From positions 62,001-126,000 of the forward strand of contig NZ_SOAW01000003.1 of the NCBI RefSeq assembly GCF_004364645.1: a stretch of 64,000 nt of DNA. Reading direction: 5' to 3'. The notes beneath the pieces were generated by a model. That model made no database searches. It was not told where the DNA came from and saw only the letters and a list, made by a program, of their open reading frames with translations. The stretch is from Naumannella halotolerans. GTDB taxonomy: Bacteria > Actinomycetota > Actinomycetes > Propionibacteriales > Propionibacteriaceae. The position numbers and the translations under genes were made by a program. This document shows, piece by piece, positions 8,259 through 16,881 of this stretch (position 1 is the first letter of the stretch; every line of letters begins with the position of its first letter).

Positions 8259-9113
8259 TCAGTTCGTCGGCAGCCGATTCCGCCGGCTCAGCGCCAGCAG
8301 TTTCGCGGGTTCATTGGTGATGATCCCGTCGGCTCCGGCATCGAGCAGGCGTCGCATGTCGGCGGTCTTGTCCACCGTCCAGACGCATACCTGCAGACCG
8401 TGGCGGTGCGCATTGTCGATCAGCGACCGGTCGGTGGCGCCGAGGCGGGGGTTCAGCTGGTCGGCCCAGCTGGACAGCGACTCGATCAGCTTGCTGCTCG
8501 GGCGACTGTTGCACAGGGCCCCGAGTCGCACGCCTTCACCGGCCAGGGGAGCGTACCGGCCCCGCAGCCAGTCGAGGTCGAAGGCCTGGATCACCAACCG
8601 CCCGTCGGCAATCGCGTGCTGTGCGGCCGGACTGGCGGTGAGGATGTCGGCGAGTTCGTGCTCGACCGGGTACTTCTCCGAGGTCTGCTTGATCTCGATC
8701 TGCATCCCGGCCCGGGGACCGATGGTCTCCAGCCACTGCGTCAGGGTCGGCACCCGCTGGTCGGCATAGGCCACGTCGAACCAGGACCCGGCGTCCAGGC
8801 TCTGCAACTGGGCCAGGGTCAGCTCGGAGATGTTCCACGGCCGCAACCGGGGCAGGACCGCGGAGACATTGGTGGTCCGCCCGGCGGTCGGATCATGGAT
8901 CACCACCAACTCACCGTCGGCGGTCCGCTGGACGTCGCATTCGATCAGTTCGGCACCGTGGGCGATACCGAGTTCGGCAGCGGCCAAGGTGTTCTCCGGG
9001 GCCAGTGCGCTGGCGCCGCGGTGGGCGATGATGGCACTCGATGCAGGTGCCGTCGATCCGGATCCGGTCACGATCATCCCAACTCTCGGGTTCTGCTCGG
9101 CTGCTGCGAGCAC
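8259..9113 (-). CDS. Glycerophosphodiester phosphodiesterase
   Basis: 284 aa from the GTG at 9113; an internal ATG at 9077 (residue 13) is the alternative start. The GDPD fold is clear: AHRGASALAPENTLAA, then ECDVQRTADGELVVIHDP (metal-binding Glu/Asp and catalytic His), and the C-terminal VCVWTVDKTADMRRLL with GADGIITNEP. It cleaves glycerophosphodiesters to glycerol 3-phosphate and an alcohol. There is no convincing signal peptide, so it is probably cytoplasmic. A TAGCGT box 5 nt before the GTG supports the longer, possibly leaderless start. Its product would feed the GlpD enzyme encoded at 21.9 kb. Confidence 0.93.
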   Translation of the reverse strand: MLAAAEQNPRVGMIVTGSGSTAPASSAIIAHRGASALAPENTLAAAELGIAHGAELIECDVQRTADGELVVIHDPTAGRTTNVSAVLPRLRPWNISELTLAQLQSLDAGSWFDVAYADQRVPTLTQWLETIGPRAGMQIEIKQTSEKYPVEHELADILTASPAAQHAIADGRLVIQAFDLDWLRGRYAPLAGEGVRLGALCNSRPSSKLIESLSSWADQLNPRLGATDRSLIDNAHRHGLQVCVWTVDKTADMRRLLDAGADGIITNEPAKLLALSRRNRLPTN

Positions 9114-9118
9114 CTGTG

Positions 9119-9124
9119 ACGCTA
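9119..9124 (-). promoter_or_regulatory. Candidate -10 hexamer for the glycerophosphodiesterase gene
   Basis: TAGCGT on the minus strand, 5 nt before the GTG start at 9113. This would make the message leaderless and favours the longer start over the internal ATG. Confidence 0.35.
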
Positions 9125-9274
9125 GCGGTACTCACCCAACGTACGGTAACCACAACGTTAAGGTCATCGGCCGCGGGAAAGGCGACTGCGTGGGTGTCGG
9201 GCCGGGACGAGGGGCGCCATCGCAGGATCGCCCCGGGAACGACGAACGCCGCCCCGGAGGACGGCGTCGTGATG

Positions 9275-9351
<77 letters not shown>

Positions 9352-9373
9352 ATGCCCTCGCGGGCACCGCAAG

Positions 9374-9379
9374 ATCCTA
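9374..9379 (-). promoter_or_regulatory. Candidate -10 hexamer for tRNA-Pro
   Basis: TAGGAT on the minus strand, 22 nt before the mature 5' end of tRNA-Pro, leaving a short leader for RNase P to remove. Confidence 0.4.
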
Positions 9380-9441
9380 GCTCACTGTGGCCCTCGGCAG
9401 CCAATCGGCGAGGGCAGGTCACCCTACGGGCTCCCGTACCC

Positions 9442-9502
9442 ATCCGTTCCGCAGTACCTGCACCCATGGCGGGGCGATGGGTGCACCTCCTGCGGAACGG
9501 AT
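9442..9502 (-). terminator. Large hairpin downstream of the metallophosphoesterase gene
   Basis: The arms at 9442-9467 and 9477-9502 pair as 13 bp, a 4x4 internal loop, then 9 bp, around a 9-base loop. It begins 10 nt past the metallophosphoesterase stop and ends about 90 nt before tRNA-Pro. It most likely terminates the ponA2-metallophosphoesterase transcript so that tRNA-Pro is transcribed separately. Confidence 0.7.
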
Positions 9503-9512
9503 CGGTACGCCC

Positions 9513-10427
9513 TCAGCGCGGGACCAGGGTGAGCAGTGTCGCCTCCGGCGGGCAGGCGAAGCGGTACGGCGCGAAGGGCGACATGCCGAGACCGGCCGAG
9601 ACGTGCAACAGCGAGGTCCAGCCGGGACGAGTGTGGGTCGACAAACCCTTCACCCGGTCGCGGTCGATGTCGCAGTTGGTGATGATCGCGCCGAAACCGG
9701 GGATGCAGACCTGTCCGCCATGGGTGTGGCCGGAGAAGATCAGGTCCACCCGGTCGTCGGTCAGCGCATCCAGCAGTCGTTGGTACGGGGCGTGGCACAG
9801 CGCCAGCTCCAGCGCCTCGGGATCGCGCCGCCCGGCCACCGCCGGGTAGTCGTCGAGTTCGATGTGGGGGTCGTTCACCCCGCGCAGGCGAATCGGCACC
9901 CCCTTGATCTCAAGTTCACCGCGGGCATTGTTCAGGTCCAGCCAACCGGCGTCGACGAAGGCATCGCGCATCGGGCGCCACGGCAGTTCACGCTCCGCCG
10001 GTGGGGTCTCCTCGTCGGTGGTGTGGTGGGCATTGGAGGAGGCGAGCAGATAGCGCAGGGGATTGCGGAAGACCGGCGCCAGATAGTCGTTGGAGCCGAA
10101 GACGAAGGCACCCGGAACTCCCAGCAGACCGGAGAGGGTCTCGACCACTTTGTGCGGCACCGGCGCGGACAGGTTGTCACCGGTGTTGATCACCAGATCC
10201 GGCTGCAACCGGGCCAGGGAGGAGACCCAGTCCATCTTGTGTCGCTGGTTGGCGGTCAGATGAAGATCGGAGATGTGCAGGACCCGCAACTCCGGCGAGC
10301 CTGGGGGCAGGCAGTGGGCGACGGCGTGCCGTAGGTGGAACCGACGAGGTTCGACCAGGGCGCCGTAGGCGAAACATGCGCTGCCGGCTCCGAGCAGGAG
10401 ACCGGCGGCGCCGAGTGAGCGCTTCAA
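9513..10427 (-). CDS. Membrane-anchored calcineurin-like metallophosphoesterase
   Basis: 304 aa. A short hydrophobic N-terminal segment (about residues 4-24) is followed by the dinuclear metal motifs in order: VLHISDLHL, NTGDN, GSNDY, and the closing GHTHGG. This is the YkuE-like branch of the metallophosphoesterases, in which phospholipid or UDP-diacylglucosamine-type substrates have been proposed; the true substrate here is unknown. It starts 3 nt after the stop of the penicillin-binding protein gene and is therefore in its operon, the same pair as ponA2 and its neighbour in M. tuberculosis. A role in envelope metabolism is inferred. Confidence 0.9.
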   Translation of the reverse strand: MKRSLGAAGLLLGAGSACFAYGALVEPRRFHLRHAVAHCLPPGSPELRVLHISDLHLTANQRHKMDWVSSLARLQPDLVINTGDNLSAPVPHKVVETLSGLLGVPGAFVFGSNDYLAPVFRNPLRYLLASSNAHHTTDEETPPAERELPWRPMRDAFVDAGWLDLNNARGELEIKGVPIRLRGVNDPHIELDDYPAVAGRRDPEALELALCHAPYQRLLDALTDDRVDLIFSGHTHGGQVCIPGFGAIITNCDIDRDRVKGLSTHTRPGWTSLLHVSAGLGMSPFAPYRFACPPEATLLTLVPR

Positions 10428-10430
10428 CGA

Positions 10431-12938
10431 TCAGTTGCCGCCGTTGTCGGACGGTGTGTCACCGTTGTCGTCGTCCTTCTTCTCGTCTTCCTTCTTCTTG
10501 TCCTCTTCCTCCTGCTTCTTCTTCTCTTCTTCCTTCTTCTTGTCCTCTTCCTCCTGCTTCTTCTTCTCTTCTTCCTTCTTCTTCTCGTCGGAGTCGTCGT
10601 TCGTCTCCGGCGCGGGCTTCGGTGCAGGCTTCGGGCCCTTCGAGTACTGCAGGTTGACCGTCGAGCCGACCTTCGCCTCACCGGAGCCGGCGACCCCGAG
10701 GTAGGTACCGGCCGCCGCACTGCTGTAGACCTGTGTCTGGCCGACATTGAATCCCGCCGCCTGCAGCTTGGCCCGGGCCTCCGAAGCGCTCAGCCCACTG
10801 GTGTCGGGAATCGGTACGTTCTTGCCCTCGATATTGGTGCGTGGCGGAGCCTGGAAGTTCGTCTTCGGCTTGTCCTTCAGCGCCTCGGCCATCGCGGACT
10901 TGTAGATCTGACCCGCGTCGCCACCACCGGAGCCGGCCAGGTAGACGCCGCTGTCGGGCAGGCTGAGCCCCTTCAGGCTCTGGTTGCGATCGGCCCAGAA
11001 CGGGTTGGTCTTGTCGATCGCGATCATCGCCGAACCGGCGACCTCGGGGGTGTAGCCGGCGAACCAGACCGAGGCATTGCTGTCGGTGGTGCCGGTCTTG
11101 CCCGCCTGCGGGTAACCGCCGGGGATCGTGGCCGGCGCGCCGGTGCCGTTCATCACGCCCTGCAGCAGGGAGGTGACGGCGTCGGCGACGCCCTCGTCGA
11201 TCACCTGCTTGCAGTTCGCGTCCGGCACCTTCACGTCGTCACCGTTGGCGTCCTTCATCGACTTGATGATCACCGGATCACAGTGCTTGCCGCGGGCGGC
11301 CAGGGTGGCATAGGTCTCGGTCACCGAGATCGGCGTCACCTCGGCCACACCGAGGGTCATCGAGGCGTCGGCATCGAAGCCGTAATCACGTCCGGCCGGC
11401 TCGACGAAGGTGCCGCCCGGGGCGTACTTCAAACCGAGTTTGTCGGCCATCTGGGCAGTCGCACAGCCGCCGGCGTTGATCTCCAGCTGCACGAAGTAGG
11501 TGTTCACCGAGTAGGCCATCGCCTGCCGCATGTTGAACGTACCGCTGCGGGTGGAGTTGGCCGGTTTGTAGTCACCGACGGTGGCCGGGCCGTTGCAGGT
11601 CTCCAGTACCTGGCCCTGGAACTGCTTGCGAGACGGGGAGGCGTAGGTGGCATTCAGCGGAATGCCCTTGTCCACCGCGGCAGTGGCCGTGATCGGCTTG
11701 AAGGTCGACCCCATCTGGTAGCCCTCGGCACCGCCCATCTCGGTCGCGGCGGCGTAGTTGTAGAAGGTCTGGCCATCACCGTCACCCATCTCCGGACGGG
11801 ACTGGGCCATGGAGATGATCAAACCGGTACCCGGCTGCATCTGGGTCATCACCCCCAGCACCGGATCCTTCGAACCGACCATGTTCGCCACGGCGGCCTC
11901 GGCCGCATCCTGGGCATCGGGATCGATCTCGGTCTGGATCTCCAACCCGCCACGCTTGAGCAGGTTCTCCCGATCCTCCGGCGTCTCGCCGTACATCGGG
12001 TTCGTGGTGATCGTCTTCTTCACGTAGTCACACAGGAACGGGTAACGCGAGTTCACACAGTCGTTGATCGGCTTGCGGATGTCGGCCGGATCATATTCCT
12101 CAGCCTTGGCCTCGTTCGCCTCCTCGACCGTGATCAGCGCGATGTCGGGCGAGGCCATCCGGTTCAGCACCACATTGCGACGCTCGATCGTGGCCTCGAC
12201 ATTGTTCGCCGGATCGGTCGCGGTCGGGTTCTGCACCATCCCGGCCAGCATCGCCGACTCGGCCAGGTCCAGATCCTTGGCCGACTTGTTGAAATACGTC
12301 TTCGCCGCCGCCTCGACACCATAGGCGCCCGAACCGTAGTAGGCGATGTTCAGGTACCGCTCGAAGATCTCGTCCTTCGACAGCTCACGCTCCAGCGCGA
12401 TCGCGTACCGCAACTCCTGCACCTTGCGGGCGATCGTCTGCTCCTGGGCCTTGCGGATACCTTCCTCGTCGTTGTTCCGCTTGGCGATGTCGATCTGCGC
12501 CATCTTCACGTACTGCTGGGTGATCGACGAACCACCCTGGGTGTCCCCACCGCCGACATTGGTCAACAACGCCCGCAACGTACCCACCACATCCAGCGGG
12601 CCGTGCTCGTAGAACCGGTGGTCCTCGATGGCGAGCTGGGCCTCCTTCATGTACGGAGAGATCTCGTCCAGCGGCTTGTAGATCCGGTATTCCTCATAGA
12701 AGTTCGCCAGAACTTCACCATTGGCCATGTACACCGATGTCCGCTGACCCTGGGCCGGGATGACCAGTTCCTCGGGCAGATCCTGCACCGTGGTGACACC
12801 TGCACGGGCGCCGGCGGTGGCCAACGCGGCGAACGGCACCATCAGTCCTGCTACCAACACCCCGCAGATCACACTGACGACACCGAACATGGACAGTGAG
12901 TACAGCAGCGAGGCGCTGCCGCCGGACCGGTTCGACAT
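10431..12938 (-). CDS. ponA2: Bifunctional class A penicillin-binding protein with PASTA domain (PonA2-like)
   Basis: 835 aa. It polymerises and cross-links peptidoglycan outside the membrane. The order is a short cytoplasmic N-terminus, one membrane segment (about residues 14-40), a GT51 glycosyltransferase (EDHRFYEHGPLDVVG with catalytic Glu; GGSSITQQYVK), then a transpeptidase with GSTFKPI (SxxK), SVN and KTGTTD, and one PASTA domain. The last 55 or so residues are an unusual Lys/Glu-rich tail containing a perfectly duplicated 14-residue unit. The start is ATG 12938; the open frame upstream to 13136 has no fitting protein character. The gene is divergent from whiB4, as in mycobacteria. Confidence 0.96.
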   Translation of the reverse strand: MSNRSGGSASLLYSLSMFGVVSVICGVLVAGLMVPFAALATAGARAGVTTVQDLPEELVIPAQGQRTSVYMANGEVLANFYEEYRIYKPLDEISPYMKEAQLAIEDHRFYEHGPLDVVGTLRALLTNVGGGDTQGGSSITQQYVKMAQIDIAKRNNDEEGIRKAQEQTIARKVQELRYAIALERELSKDEIFERYLNIAYYGSGAYGVEAAAKTYFNKSAKDLDLAESAMLAGMVQNPTATDPANNVEATIERRNVVLNRMASPDIALITVEEANEAKAEEYDPADIRKPINDCVNSRYPFLCDYVKKTITTNPMYGETPEDRENLLKRGGLEIQTEIDPDAQDAAEAAVANMVGSKDPVLGVMTQMQPGTGLIISMAQSRPEMGDGDGQTFYNYAAATEMGGAEGYQMGSTFKPITATAAVDKGIPLNATYASPSRKQFQGQVLETCNGPATVGDYKPANSTRSGTFNMRQAMAYSVNTYFVQLEINAGGCATAQMADKLGLKYAPGGTFVEPAGRDYGFDADASMTLGVAEVTPISVTETYATLAARGKHCDPVIIKSMKDANGDDVKVPDANCKQVIDEGVADAVTSLLQGVMNGTGAPATIPGGYPQAGKTGTTDSNASVWFAGYTPEVAGSAMIAIDKTNPFWADRNQSLKGLSLPDSGVYLAGSGGGDAGQIYKSAMAEALKDKPKTNFQAPPRTNIEGKNVPIPDTSGLSASEARAKLQAAGFNVGQTQVYSSAAAGTYLGVAGSGEAKVGSTVNLQYSKGPKPAPKPAPETNDDSDEKKKEEEKKKQEEEDKKKEEEKKKQEEEDKKKEDEKKDDDNGDTPSDNGGN
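10492..10575 (-). repeat. Two perfect 42-bp tandem repeats in the ponA2 tail
   Basis: Units at 10492-10533 and 10534-10575 are identical and encode the 14-residue unit KKKEEEKKKQEEED twice. A degenerate third partial unit follows on the coding strand's upstream side. In-frame expansion or contraction of this tract would lengthen or shorten the extracellular charged tail. Confidence 0.9.
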
Positions 12939-13134
12939 GGCGCCCAGAGTACGGGAAGGACAAGTGCAGAACCGAACCGACGAGGTTACCCGCTTCCTGA
13001 GCCGGAGGTTACAGCTTTGTGAACGAACACCAAGAATCCATATCCGACGCCTAAAGTCCTGCCCACCTTGAAGTCCGGCGAAGGGGGCGGAACCAGAGGG
13101 TTTTTTGCTCTGAACGCGAAGAGGGGAGACCGTC

Positions 13135-13398
13135 ATGGCTCAGTTGGTCGCCGAGTGGAGTCTGCAGGCGAAGTGCGCCGGTTCGAAGGACGCACTGTTC
13201 GTCGAAGGTGCCAAGCAACGCGATGCCCGTCAGGTGTGCGCGGGATGCGATGTGCGCCGGGAGTGTCTGGCCGAGGCGCTGGACAACCGTATCGAGTGGG
13301 GGATCTGGGGCGGGATGACCGAACGTGAGCGGCGGCAGCTGCTGCGCTCGCGTACCGATGTCGCCTCCTGGAAGGCCATGCTGGTCGGCGCCGAATGA
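13135..13398 (+). CDS. whiB4: WhiB-family iron-sulfur regulator, WhiB4-like by position
   Basis: 87 aa. The four cluster-binding cysteines appear as KCAG followed by VCAGCDVRREC, then the family GIWGG turn (EWGIWGGMTERERR). WhiB proteins bind a redox- and NO-sensitive 4Fe-4S cluster and act with the principal sigma factor. Placement between ponA2 and the two ArsA-like ATPases is the arrangement of whiB4 in M. tuberculosis, which is the basis for the symbol. The ATG at 13135 has GAGGGGAG upstream. A TAAAGT hexamer (13052-13057) could be its -10, giving a leader of roughly 75 nt containing a T6 run flanked by CAGAG/CTCTG. Confidence 0.93.
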   Translation: MAQLVAEWSLQAKCAGSKDALFVEGAKQRDARQVCAGCDVRRECLAEALDNRIEWGIWGGMTERERRQLLRSRTDVASWKAMLVGAE

Positions 13399-13517
13399 GC
13401 CGTCGGCTCGGTTGAGTTCGCTCTCAGGCTCCTCGTTCCCGGCCACCACGGCGGGGGACGAGGGGCCGTTTGCGATCCGGTCAGCGACACGCCGAAACGT
13501 TACGGAACTGCCGCGGT

Positions 13518-14663
13518 TCAGGCCTCCCGGCCGGTCCAGGTGGTACGGAACGCGAGCGCCCGCAACGCCGCCAGATCGCTGACATCCCGGCCGTTGTCGG
13601 GTACATAGGTCGTCGGCACCTCGGCGGTGACCGCCCGGAACCGACCCAGCAGCCGTTGTTCGGTGTCGATCTCCACCATCCGTGCCGCGTGTCGCCGCAG
13701 CGCGTACCGCTCGGCCTGCCGATCGGTGGCTGCCAGATCCTCGGCCAGCGCCTCGGCCCGGCCGGCGGACAGGTCCAGACTGCTGGCATGCACCCGGTTC
13801 ACCACCACACCGGCCAGTGGCATCTGCTCCTCCTGCAGCCGCTCCACAAAGTAGGTCGCCTCCCGCAGCGCATCGGCGGTGGGACTGGCGACGACCACGA
13901 AGGTGGTGTGCGGTCCGGCCAGTGCCGCCCGGGTCCGGCGGGCGCGCTCACCGAACCCGCCGAACAGGGTTTCGAAGGCGCTGACGAAGGTCTGCACATC
14001 GGTCAGCACCTGACCGCCGAGGATCTTCGACAGCGCACCGGTGACCAGTTGCATACCGAATCCCATCACCCGCAGTGGCCCCCTGGCCGGGCTCAGCAGC
14101 AGTTTCAGCACCCGTCCGTCGAGCAGTCTGGTCAGATGTTCGGGCGCATCGAGGAAGTCGAGTGCCGAGCGGGCCGGCGGGGTGTCCACCACGATCAGGT
14201 CCCATCGACCGTCGTCTCGGGCCTGCCGGTGGAGTTCACCCAGCTTCTCCATCGCCATGTACTCCTGGGTTCCGGAGAAACTCGTGGACAGCGCGTCGTA
14301 GAACGGATTGGTCAGGATCTGTTCGGCCTTCTCCGGGCTGGCGTGAGTCAGCACCACCTCGTCGAAGGTGCGCTTCATGTCCAGCATCATCGCGTCCAGC
14401 GATCCGCCGGCGGAGGCGTCGATGGTCGCTACCGGACGCGGTGTGTTGTCCAGTTCGGCGATCCCCAGGGACTGGGCCAGGCGACGGGCCGGATCGATGG
14501 TCAGGCAGACCACCTTGCGGCCGCGCTCGGCGGCTCGCAGCGCCAGGGCGGCAGCAGTCGTGGTCTTGCCCACCCCACCCGAACCGCAGGTGATGAGTAC
14601 CTCGATCGCCGGGTCGTCGAGGATTGCGTCGAGGTCCAGACCCGGGCTGTCGATGGTGGTCAA
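13518..14663 (-). CDS. ArsA/Get3-family ATPase, second of a pair (Rv3680-like)
   Basis: 381 aa. The deviant Walker A typical of the family is present (TCGSGGVGKTTTAAALA), followed by TIDPARRLAQSLG and DLIVVDTPPAR (Walker B region). In mycobacteria the two tandem ATPases next to whiB4 form a Get3-like complex reported to support stress tolerance; the same pairing here suggests a heteromeric ATPase, with client proteins unknown. The start overlaps the stop of the first ATPase by 4 nt. The gene is convergent with whiB4. Confidence 0.92.
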   Translation of the reverse strand: MTTIDSPGLDLDAILDDPAIEVLITCGSGGVGKTTTAAALALRAAERGRKVVCLTIDPARRLAQSLGIAELDNTPRPVATIDASAGGSLDAMMLDMKRTFDEVVLTHASPEKAEQILTNPFYDALSTSFSGTQEYMAMEKLGELHRQARDDGRWDLIVVDTPPARSALDFLDAPEHLTRLLDGRVLKLLLSPARGPLRVMGFGMQLVTGALSKILGGQVLTDVQTFVSAFETLFGGFGERARRTRAALAGPHTTFVVVASPTADALREATYFVERLQEEQMPLAGVVVNRVHASSLDLSAGRAEALAEDLAATDRQAERYALRRHAARMVEIDTEQRLLGRFRAVTAEVPTTYVPDNGRDVSDLAALRALAFRTTWTGREA

Positions 14664-15640
14664 CGGACGACCTCCGGGTGCCGGCCGAGTTCGGCCCGCA
14701 ACCGGTCGGCGATCGCCAGCAGCGCACCCCGGTCGATCCCGCCGGGGACGACCGGAACGCTCACCAGCGGCAGGCCGAGCTCGGCCAACCGGGCGTGATG
14801 GGCCCGCTCGTCGAGGATCACCCGGGCATCGCTGGCGAATTCCTCGCGCAACGCGGTGTTGCGGTCGGCATCCAGCGCGGGCACCTGCATCGGCAGCGCA
14901 CCCCGGGCAGCGGCCTGCAGGTCGGCATCGGCCATCGGGGTCTCCCGGATCCGGTTGGCGATCAGCGAACCGACCCGGATCCGGGTCGGTGCCAGATCGG
15001 TGATCGCATCCAGCGTCTCGGTGACCGGCATGTCCTCCAACAGGGTCACCAGATGCACCACCGTTGCCCGGGACCGGAACAACTGCAGGATCGAATCGGC
15101 CTGGCTACGGATCGGGCCGACCTTGGCCAACCCGGAGATGGCGGCGTGGACATTCAGGAAGGTGCCGATCCGTCCGGTCGGGGGAGCATCCAGGACCACC
15201 GCGTCGTAACTGTCGGGGCTGTTCTTCGCCCGCCGACGGACCGCCTCGTAGACCTTCCCGCTGAGCAGTACGTCACGCAACCCGGGCGCGATCGAGGTGG
15301 CGAAGTCGAAGAGCCCGAATCGGTCCATCGCCTTGGCCGCCACACCCAGCTTGTAGAACATGGCCAGGTACTCGGCCAATGCCTGCTCGGCGTCCACGTG
15401 CAGACCGTGGATCTGGCCACCGTCGGAGAGACGGGCCAGACGCGGCTCGGAGTCGCTGGGCAGCGGGTCGGTGCCGAACACCTCGGCCAACCCCTGGCGC
15501 CCCTCCACCTCACAGACCAGTACCCGGTGACCGCCGGCGGCCAGGGCGCAGGCCAGCGAGGCGGCGATGGTCGTCTTTCCCGTACCGCCCTTGCCGCTGA
15601 TCACGTGCAGCTGCGGGGCCAGCAGCGACCTGTCGCTCAC
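14660..15640 (-). CDS. ArsA/Get3-family ATPase, first of a pair (Rv3679-like)
   Basis: 326 aa. The P-loop is HVISGKGGTGKTTIAASLA, with CEVEGRQGLAEVFG after it and AVVLDAPPTGR as the Walker B/switch region. The start is placed at GTG 15640 (VSDRSLLAPQ): the P-loop then lies 15 residues in, as expected, and a TAGATT hexamer sits 7 nt upstream, indicating a leaderless message. The frame stays open upstream but is antisense to the DUF808 gene. It pairs with the ATPase that follows. Confidence 0.93.
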   Translation of the reverse strand: MSDRSLLAPQLHVISGKGGTGKTTIAASLACALAAGGHRVLVCEVEGRQGLAEVFGTDPLPSDSEPRLARLSDGGQIHGLHVDAEQALAEYLAMFYKLGVAAKAMDRFGLFDFATSIAPGLRDVLLSGKVYEAVRRRAKNSPDSYDAVVLDAPPTGRIGTFLNVHAAISGLAKVGPIRSQADSILQLFRSRATVVHLVTLLEDMPVTETLDAITDLAPTRIRVGSLIANRIRETPMADADLQAAARGALPMQVPALDADRNTALREEFASDARVILDERAHHARLAELGLPLVSVPVVPGGIDRGALLAIADRLRAELGRHPEVVR

Positions 15641-15647
15641 GGTGTCG

Positions 15648-15653
15648 AATCTA
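15648..15653 (-). promoter_or_regulatory. Leaderless-type -10 hexamer for the ArsA-pair operon
   Basis: TAGATT on the minus strand, 7 nt before GTG 15640. This position puts the transcription start at or next to the first base of the start codon. Confidence 0.5.
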
Positions 15654-15729
15654 GCGGCTGCCTGGTGACCGATCACCCGCCACACCTGCCCAACCGGCCG
15701 AGAAGTACACGGTGGACCGCCACAGGCCC

Positions 15730-15735
15730 TAGTCT
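15730..15735 (+). promoter_or_regulatory. Leaderless-type -10 hexamer for the DUF808 gene
   Basis: TAGTCT, 7 nt before GTG 15743. No ribosome binding site is visible in between, consistent with a leaderless message. Confidence 0.5.
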
Positions 15736-15742
15736 CGAGGCC

Positions 15743-16657
15743 GTGTCCGTAGGTCTTCTCGCAGTGGTCGACGACATCCTCACCGCTGCCATCAAAGCGT
15801 CCTCCAAGTCTGCCGGTGTCGTGATCGACGATGCCGCCGTCACCCCGCAGTACGTGCACGGGTTGTCCCCGGCGCGGGAGCTGCCGGTGGTCGGCAAGAT
15901 CGCCCTCGGGTCGATCCTGAACAAACTCATCCTGATCATCCCGGCGGCGATGCTGCTCACCGCCTTCGCGCCCTGGGTGCTGCCCTGGTTGCTGATCCTC
16001 GGTGGTGCCTACCTGTGTTTCGAGGGTGCGGAGAAGGTGCTGGAGTGGTTCGGGTTCCACCACGGCCACGAGGACGACGAGGGCGCCCGGGACGAACGCA
16101 AACTGATCCTGGGCGCGATCCGTACCGATCTGATCCTGTCGGCGGAGATCATGTTGATCTCCTTGTCGAACATCGACGAGGGCATGGGTACGTGGACGCG
16201 TCTGGCGGTGCTGATCGCGATCGCCTTCATGATGACCGGCATCGTCTACGGCGCGGTCGCACTGCTGGTGAAGATCGACGACATCGGTTGGAAGATGACC
16301 GAGAACGAGGCGACGAAGCCACTCGGGCAGCGGCTGGTGGGTTCGATGCCGGCGGTGTTCAAGGTGATCAGCATCATCGGCACCGTGGCCATGCTCTGGG
16401 TCGGCGGGCACCTGGTGGTGGCGAATCTGGCCGAGGTAGGTTTCACCCCGCTGTACGACTTCCTGCACCTCGTCGAGGAGGCACTCGCCCCGGCCGGCGC
16501 GGTGGTCGTCTGGGTGGTCGACACCGCGATCTCGGCGGTGATCGGGTTCGTCGCCGGATTGCTGATCGTCGGTCTGGTGCTGGGCATCGGCAAGATCTTC
16601 GGCAAGCGTCCGAGCTTCAGCGAGGGTGGGCGTTCACCGCACAACGTCTCGGTCTGA
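15743..16657 (+). CDS. DUF808 (YedI-like) integral membrane protein
   Basis: 304 aa. The family N-terminus is clear: LLAVVDDILTAAIKASSK, then AGVVIDDAAVTPQYVHG. Six to eight hydrophobic segments follow. The cytoplasmic loop GAEKVLEWFGFHHGHEDD is typical of DUF808. The function of the family is not established. The GTG start at 15743 is preferred because the family begins just before this motif and a -10 box lies 7 nt upstream. The gene is inserted between the ATPase pair and DUF4177, divergent from the former. Confidence 0.92.
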   Translation: MSVGLLAVVDDILTAAIKASSKSAGVVIDDAAVTPQYVHGLSPARELPVVGKIALGSILNKLILIIPAAMLLTAFAPWVLPWLLILGGAYLCFEGAEKVLEWFGFHHGHEDDEGARDERKLILGAIRTDLILSAEIMLISLSNIDEGMGTWTRLAVLIAIAFMMTGIVYGAVALLVKIDDIGWKMTENEATKPLGQRLVGSMPAVFKVISIIGTVAMLWVGGHLVVANLAEVGFTPLYDFLHLVEEALAPAGAVVVWVVDTAISAVIGFVAGLLIVGLVLGIGKIFGKRPSFSEGGRSPHNVSV

Positions 16658-16707
16658 GCTCCGGCGGGCGGCACCTGGGCACCATGGTCGGCGAGGGCGG
16701 CGGCCAC

Positions 16708-16713
16708 TAGGGT
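16708..16713 (+). promoter_or_regulatory. Leaderless-type -10 hexamer for the DUF4177-RidA-NUDIX-MBL operon
   Basis: TAGGGT, 6 nt before ATG 16720. Confidence 0.5.
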
Positions 16714-16719
16714 GAGGCC

Positions 16720-16881
16720 ATGACGAAGTGGGAGTACGTAACCGTGCCCGTGCTGGTCCATGCGACCAAGCAGATCCTGGACAACTGGGGTGCCGACGGT
16801 TGGGAACTGGTGCAGATCGTGCCCGGGCCCAATCCGGAGAACCTGGTGGCCTACCTGAAGCGACCGCTGGGGTCGCAGTGA
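16720..16881 (+). CDS. DUF4177 small protein (Rv3678A-like)
   Basis: 53 aa: MTKWEYVTVPVLVHATK, then DNWGADGWELVQIVPGP. The WEY...GWELV pattern is the DUF4177 signature. The function is unknown; the protein is small, cytoplasmic and conserved beside RidA in actinobacteria. Its TGA overlaps the GTG start of RidA by 4 nt, so it leads a coupled operon. It is easily missed because of its length. Confidence 0.88.
   Translation: MTKWEYVTVPVLVHATKQILDNWGADGWELVQIVPGPNPENLVAYLKRPLGSQ

Noticed and set aside
11283-12899. 538-codon plus-strand open frame inside ponA2
   Set aside because: It is opposite to a full-length penicillin-binding protein with all catalytic motifs. The translation is His/Arg/Gly-biased and lacks any domain.
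14660-16468. 602-codon reading of the first ArsA-like ATPase
   Set aside because: The upstream half is antisense to the DUF808 gene and has no protein character. The P-loop position and the -10 box place the start at 15640.
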